Part shown: positions 6,864-9,565 of the stretch, in pieces | Numbering within the stretch: position 1 is the first letter of the stretch | Layout of the letters: every line of letters starts with the position of its first letter | Notes under the pieces: model-generated | Told to the model about the DNA's origin: nothing | The model's database searches: none | What the model saw: the letters and a program-made list of their open reading frames with translations, nothing else | Position numbers and translations under genes: made by a program | NCBI GenBank assembly: GCA_009920815.1 | Contig: RFZH01000073.1 | Span: forward strand, 1-9,565 | Source: Paracoccaceae bacterium | GTDB lineage: Bacteria > Pseudomonadota > Alphaproteobacteria > Rhodobacterales > Rhodobacteraceae | DNA: 9,565 nucleotides | Reading direction: 5' to 3'

Positions 6864-7178
6864 TTACGCTGTTTTATCGCGCGCAAGTACGGCAGTTGCT
6901 TCAATTTCGACCAAGGCCTGATCTTCAATTAAGCCAGAGACAACAACCATTGTCATTGCCGGGAAATTTCTTCCAAATATCCTACGATAGGCTTCGCCGA
7001 CCTCACGTTGACGTGCAAGGTACTCTTATTTATCGGTCACATACCATGTCAGACGAACAATATCTTGTACCGTGCCACCTGCGGTTTCGACAACGGCTTT
7101 AATATTCAAAAGCGCTTGCTCCATTTGACCGATAAAGTCATGTGTTCGAAAAATCTGGTCTTCACCCCAACCAATACC
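6864..7178 (-). pseudogene. Decayed ridA-family (Rid/YjgF/UK114) gene, 5'-truncated with internal stop
   Basis: Translating the minus strand from 7178 to the TAA at 6864-6866 gives a RidA-like C-terminal part: GIGW, then DFIGQMEQALLNIKAVVE, AGGTVQDIVRLTWYVTDK, an in-frame TAA at 7026-7028, then EYLARQREVGEAYRRIFG, NFPAMTMVVVSGL and LVEIEATAVLAR. The stop replaces a single codon between 'TDK' and 'EYL', and the frame is otherwise intact. The arginine of the usual IEATAVxxR ending is present. The expected N-terminal strands and start codon are missing; RidA similarity ends where 3-hydroxyacyl-CoA dehydrogenase similarity on the opposite strand begins. Intact RidA-family proteins are small trimeric enamine/imine deaminases or relatives that detoxify reactive intermediates. 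With the 5' end lost and a premature stop, this copy is almost certainly non-functional. Confidence 0.85.
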
Positions 7179-7913
7179 TCGTATCTTGATGTTAACTTGA
7201 TCGCTAACACGCTTGCTGATCCCTCACGGATCATTGGGTTACACTTTTTTTCACCTGCGCACATAATGAAACTGCTTGAAATCATTGTGACCGATCACGT
7301 GTCCGGGGATGTATTGGCCACAGGGATAGATTTGGCAAAGCGGTTGAATAAAATTCCCGTGCTGTCAGGTGTCTGTGACGGATTTATCGCAAACCGGCTC
7401 ATGACTGCATACCGCCAAGAATGTGATTATATGTTACTAGACGGCGCGCTGCCATGGGATATCGACCGCGCTATGGTGGCTGGCTTTCCGATGGGCCTTT
7501 ATCAAATGCAAGATCTTGCCGGGCTTGATATTTCTTGGGCCATGCAAAAACGGCTGGCCAAAACCCGAAAGCCTATCGTGCGATACGTCAAAGTTGCGGA
7601 TAAACTATGTGAAATGGGGCGTTTTGGGCGCAAAACTGGGCGAGGCTGGTACCAATATAATAACGGAAATATTCGTCCAGATCCCTATGTCGAACAACTT
7701 ATATACGCAGAAAGCGCGGACTAAGGCATTATACGGACCACTAACACAGACGCAGACATCATGGACCGCATCCTAGCCACTATACAAACAGAAGCTGACA
7801 AAATTTTGGCCGAGGGAATTGCGAACAACCGCGATGACATTGATGTCGTTATGGTGAATGCCTATGGTTTTCCGCGTTGGAAAGGCGGCCCAATGTACAT
7901 GCAAAAACGCTAA
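7170..7913 (+). pseudogene. Remnant of a FadB/FadJ-type 3-hydroxyacyl-CoA dehydrogenase
   Basis: In one frame from 7170 to the TAA at 7911-7913 there is clear similarity to the 3-hydroxyacyl-CoA dehydrogenase half of the multifunctional beta-oxidation protein. Visible are TNTSYLDVN, IGLHFFSPAHIMKLLEI with the catalytic-His motif HFFSP, VCDGFIANRLM, CDYMLLDGALPWDID, MQDLAGLDI, LCEMGRFGRKTGRGWY, and, after an in-frame TAA (7722-7724), EADKILAEGI, DIDVVMVNAYGFPRWKGGPMYM. The enoyl-CoA hydratase domain and the NAD-binding GxGxxG segment are missing upstream, and the C-terminal tail of the family is missing after MYM (about 50 residues by my memory of the family). One residue also seems deleted before GFPMG. 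The frame is open from 7008, but everything before 7170 is antisense to the ridA remnant. The gene cannot make an active enzyme. Confidence 0.88.
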
Positions 7914-7978
7914 CGACACTGGCGTATAAGCCATAAAAACAACGCCAATTCCTGCAGTTTAGAACGGCGCCCCAAACG

Positions 7979-8009
7979 AAAAAACCCCGCCAGAGCCTGA
8001 CGGGGTTTT
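7979..8009 (-). terminator. Rho-independent terminator of the rplV-rpsC-rplP transcript
   Basis: The stem AAAACCCCG-c-CAG / CTG-a-CGGGGTTTT (7981-7989 and 7991-7993 with 7997-7999 and 8001-8009) closes a 3-nt loop, with one internal mismatch. Read on the minus strand the GC-rich stem is followed by six T residues (7984 to 7979), and it begins 21 nt after the rplP stop, the layout of a strong intrinsic terminator. On the plus strand only TTTT follows before a G, so termination of read-through from the pseudogene side is possible but weaker. Confidence 0.9.
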
Positions 8010-8030
8010 GACATTCATGTGGTGCTGGGT

Positions 8031-8444
8031 TTACCAGTCTTCGCGAACAACGATACGTGTTTTGATTGGCAATTTCATTGCCGCCAAACGCAACGCTTCG
8101 CGTGCAACTTCGTCGTTTACGCCGTCAATTTCGAACATAACGCGGCCTGGTTTGACCTTGCATGCCCAATAATCAACAGAACCTTTACCTTTACCCATAC
8201 GGACTTCGGTTGGTTTCGAGGTCACAGGAGTATCTGGGAAGATACGGATCCATACACGACCTTGACGTTTCATGTGACGGGTCATCGCACGACGTGCAGC
8301 CTCGATTTGACGCGCTGTAACACGCTCAGGCTGAACGGCTTTCAGACCGTAAGACCCAAAGTTTAGGTCGGAACCGCCTTTTGCTTCGCCGTGAATACGG
8401 CCCTTAAACATCTTGCGGAATTTAGTACGCTTTGGTTGAAGCAT
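8031..8444 (-). CDS. rplP: 50S ribosomal protein L16 (uL16)
   Basis: This is a 137-residue uL16 of standard length, beginning MLQPKRTKFRKMFKGR and containing GSYGLKAVQPERVTARQIEA, RQGRVWIRIFPDTPVTSKP and the highly conserved VRMGKGKGSVDYW (Arg82 corresponds to the arginine hydroxylated in E. coli L16). uL16 sits by the A-site tRNA elbow and the peptidyl-transferase centre of the 50S subunit. The ATG at 8444 is preceded by an excellent Shine-Dalgarno AGGAGG that overlaps the rpsC stop codon, 9 nt away. It is the last gene of the operon here: a terminator follows after 21 nt, where rpmC would normally be found. Confidence 0.98.
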   Translation of the reverse strand: MLQPKRTKFRKMFKGRIHGEAKGGSDLNFGSYGLKAVQPERVTARQIEAARRAMTRHMKRQGRVWIRIFPDTPVTSKPTEVRMGKGKGSVDYWACKVKPGRVMFEIDGVNDEVAREALRLAAMKLPIKTRIVVREDW

Positions 8445-8458
8445 CTCTCATCTCCTCC

Positions 8459-9169
8459 TTAGCGACGGTTGTTGCCGGCACCGCGTGGTGCTGGGCCGTC
8501 TTGGATTTCCTGAGCTTTGCGATCACGTGCAGATGGATCATGTTCCATGATCTCACCTTTAAAGATCCAAACTTTGATCCCGATGATGCCGTATGGTGTC
8601 GATGCCTCGACGTTGGCATAATCGATGTCCGCGCGCAATGTGTGCAGCGGAACGCGACCTTCACGGTACCATTCAGTACGCGCGATTTCTGCGCCGCCCA
8701 AACGACCCGCAACGTTTACACGAATACCCAAAGCACCCATACGCATTGCGTTTTGAACCGCACGTTTCATCGCACGACGGAAAGACACACGACGCTCAAG
8801 CTGTTGTGCAATGCTTTCACCAACCAGTTGTGCGTCCAACTCTGGCTTGCGAACCTCAACAATGTTCAGGTGCAATTCAGATGCTGTCATATTGGCCAAT
8901 TTCTTGCGCAGAACTTCGATGTCTGCACCTTTTTTACCAATTATGACGCCTGGACGCGCTGTGTGGATTGTCACGCGGCACTTTTTGTGCGGACGTTCGA
9001 TGATCACACGAGCAACACCAGCTTGGGCGCATTCTTTCTTGATGAAATCACGCATTGCCAAATCTTCTAGCAACAAATCACCATAATCTTTGGTGTCTGC
9101 GTACCAGCGGCTGTCCCAGGTGCGGTTGACCTGAAGGCGCATGCCGATTGGATTAACTTTTTGTCCCAT
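8459..9169 (-). CDS. rpsC: 30S ribosomal protein S3 (uS3)
   Basis: This is a 236-residue uS3. It starts MGQKVNPIGMRL and has a type II KH domain with the GKKG loop at 78-81 (GVIIGKKGADIE). The C-terminal domain contains QQLERRVSFRRAMKR, MRMGALGIRVNVAGRLGGAEIAR and GIIGIKVWIFKGE. It binds 16S rRNA in the 30S head and forms part of the mRNA entry channel with its helicase activity. The C-terminal extension after IMEHDP (about 25 residues, Arg/Gly/Pro-rich) is of the kind seen in Rhodobacteraceae. The ATG at 9169 overlaps the rplV stop by one base (TAATG), with AGAGGAG about 8 nt upstream in the end of rplV. Confidence 0.99.
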   Translation of the reverse strand: MGQKVNPIGMRLQVNRTWDSRWYADTKDYGDLLLEDLAMRDFIKKECAQAGVARVIIERPHKKCRVTIHTARPGVIIGKKGADIEVLRKKLANMTASELHLNIVEVRKPELDAQLVGESIAQQLERRVSFRRAMKRAVQNAMRMGALGIRVNVAGRLGGAEIARTEWYREGRVPLHTLRADIDYANVEASTPYGIIGIKVWIFKGEIMEHDPSARDRKAQEIQDGPAPRGAGNNRR

Positions 9170-9549
9170 TAGGCTTGCTCCTCTACCTGACGCACCTTGA
9201 TGGTGAGCTCTGAGAATGGCTTCATGATACGACCGTAACGACCACGTGCACGTGGACGACCACGCTTCATGACCAAGTTTTTACCAACATATGCTTCGGC
9301 AACAACCAACGCATCAACATCCAGGTTATGGTTGTTTTCAGCGTTTGCAATTGCAGATTGCAGACATTTTTTGACATCTCCAGCAATACGCTTGTTGCTG
9401 AAAGTTAGATCGTTCAACGCTTTTTCGACCTTCTTACCGCGGATAAGTGCGGCAACAAGGTTCAATTTTTGCGGGCTTGTGCGAAGCATGCGCAGTTTTG
9501 CCATTGCTTCGTTGTCTGCCACGCGACGAGGGTTTTTCTCTTTTGACAT
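9169..9549 (-). CDS. rplV: 50S ribosomal protein L22 (uL22)
   Basis: This is a 126-residue uL22. The core reads LRTSPQKLNLVAALIRGKKVEKAL, with the conserved KCLQSAIANAENNH helix (61-74) and VAEAYVGKNLVMKRG; the basic hairpin RPRARGRYGRI (99-109) extends to the wall of the nascent-peptide exit tunnel and is the region altered in macrolide-resistant mutants. That segment looks standard here. The ATG at 9549 lies 3 nt after the rpsS stop, with GGAAG inside the end of rpsS as ribosome binding site. It overlaps rpsC by one base. Confidence 0.98.
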   Translation of the reverse strand: MSKEKNPRRVADNEAMAKLRMLRTSPQKLNLVAALIRGKKVEKALNDLTFSNKRIAGDVKKCLQSAIANAENNHNLDVDALVVAEAYVGKNLVMKRGRPRARGRYGRIMKPFSELTIKVRQVEEQA

Positions 9550-9552
9550 GGC

Positions 9553-9565
9553 TTACTTCCGCTTC
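9553..9565 (-). CDS. rpsS: 30S ribosomal protein S19 (uS19), last codons only
   Basis: Only Lys-Arg-Lys and the TAA (9553-9555) fall inside the window. A basic tail of this kind ending 3 nt before rplV fits uS19, which precedes rplV in essentially all bacterial S10 operons. The call rests on gene order more than on sequence. Confidence 0.65.

Noticed and set aside
7008..7169. N-terminal extension of the plus-strand dehydrogenase frame, open from 7008
   Set aside because: The translation before 7170 matches nothing in the dehydrogenase family and is exactly antisense to the RidA-coding remnant, so it was left out of the pseudogene span.
6697..8030. Possible genomic island integrated at the tRNA-Ser 3' end
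   Set aside because: No second copy of the tRNA 3' end sequence, no integrase and no phage genes are seen downstream; the content is two decayed metabolic genes.
8432..9070. 212-codon plus-strand open frame opposite rpsC
   Set aside because: It lies antisense to the unmistakable uS3 gene and has no recognisable domain.

Overview
This window looks like ordinary chromosome of an alphaproteobacterium, most likely a Rhodobacteraceae member (Roseobacter group) with moderate GC for that family. The basis is the character of the ribosomal proteins uS3, uL16 and uL22, the block SPOR lipoprotein - D,D-carboxypeptidase - tmk - holB - tatD - metallo-hydrolase, and the tRNA-Ser(UGA). The family assignment comes from recognition, not from a database search.

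Layout. Positions 2-232 (+) hold the C-terminal end of a probable DUF302-type protein. It meets, stop on stop, a tightly packed minus-strand cluster (229-6525). Read in the direction of transcription the cluster is: SPOR/RlpA-like lipoprotein, D,D-carboxypeptidase, thymidylate kinase (tmk), DNA polymerase III delta' (holB), TatD-family hydrolase, PhnP-like metallo-beta-lactamase-fold hydrolase, and an AEC-family permease. Neighbouring genes overlap (23 nt, TTGA, TGATG) or are separated by at most 21 nt, so it reads as one transcription unit. It links septal peptidoglycan maturation (SPOR protein and carboxypeptidase) to DNA precursor supply and clamp loading (Tmk, delta').

A complete tRNA-Ser(UGA) with encoded CCA lies at 6697-6786 (+), divergent from that cluster. 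After it comes about 1.1 kb of decayed DNA. A ridA-type gene on the minus strand has lost its 5' end and carries an internal TAA. It abuts, head to head, the remnant of a FadB/FadJ-type 3-hydroxyacyl-CoA dehydrogenase on the plus strand, which has also lost its 5' end, carries an internal TAA and lacks its C-terminus. The two homologies meet within about 12 bases (7167-7178), as expected if one deletion removed both 5' ends and the intergenic region of a divergent gene pair.

The right end (8031-9565, minus strand) is the distal part of the S10 ribosomal operon: the last codons of rpsS, then rplV, rpsC and rplP. A strong intrinsic terminator at 7979-8009 closes it directly after rplP. The usual next genes (rpmC, rpsQ) are not in this window, so the S10/spc continuity is broken here.

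I see no mobile element, CRISPR array, defence system or novel multi-gene system. The most informative region is the pseudogene junction between the tRNA and the truncated ribosomal operon.
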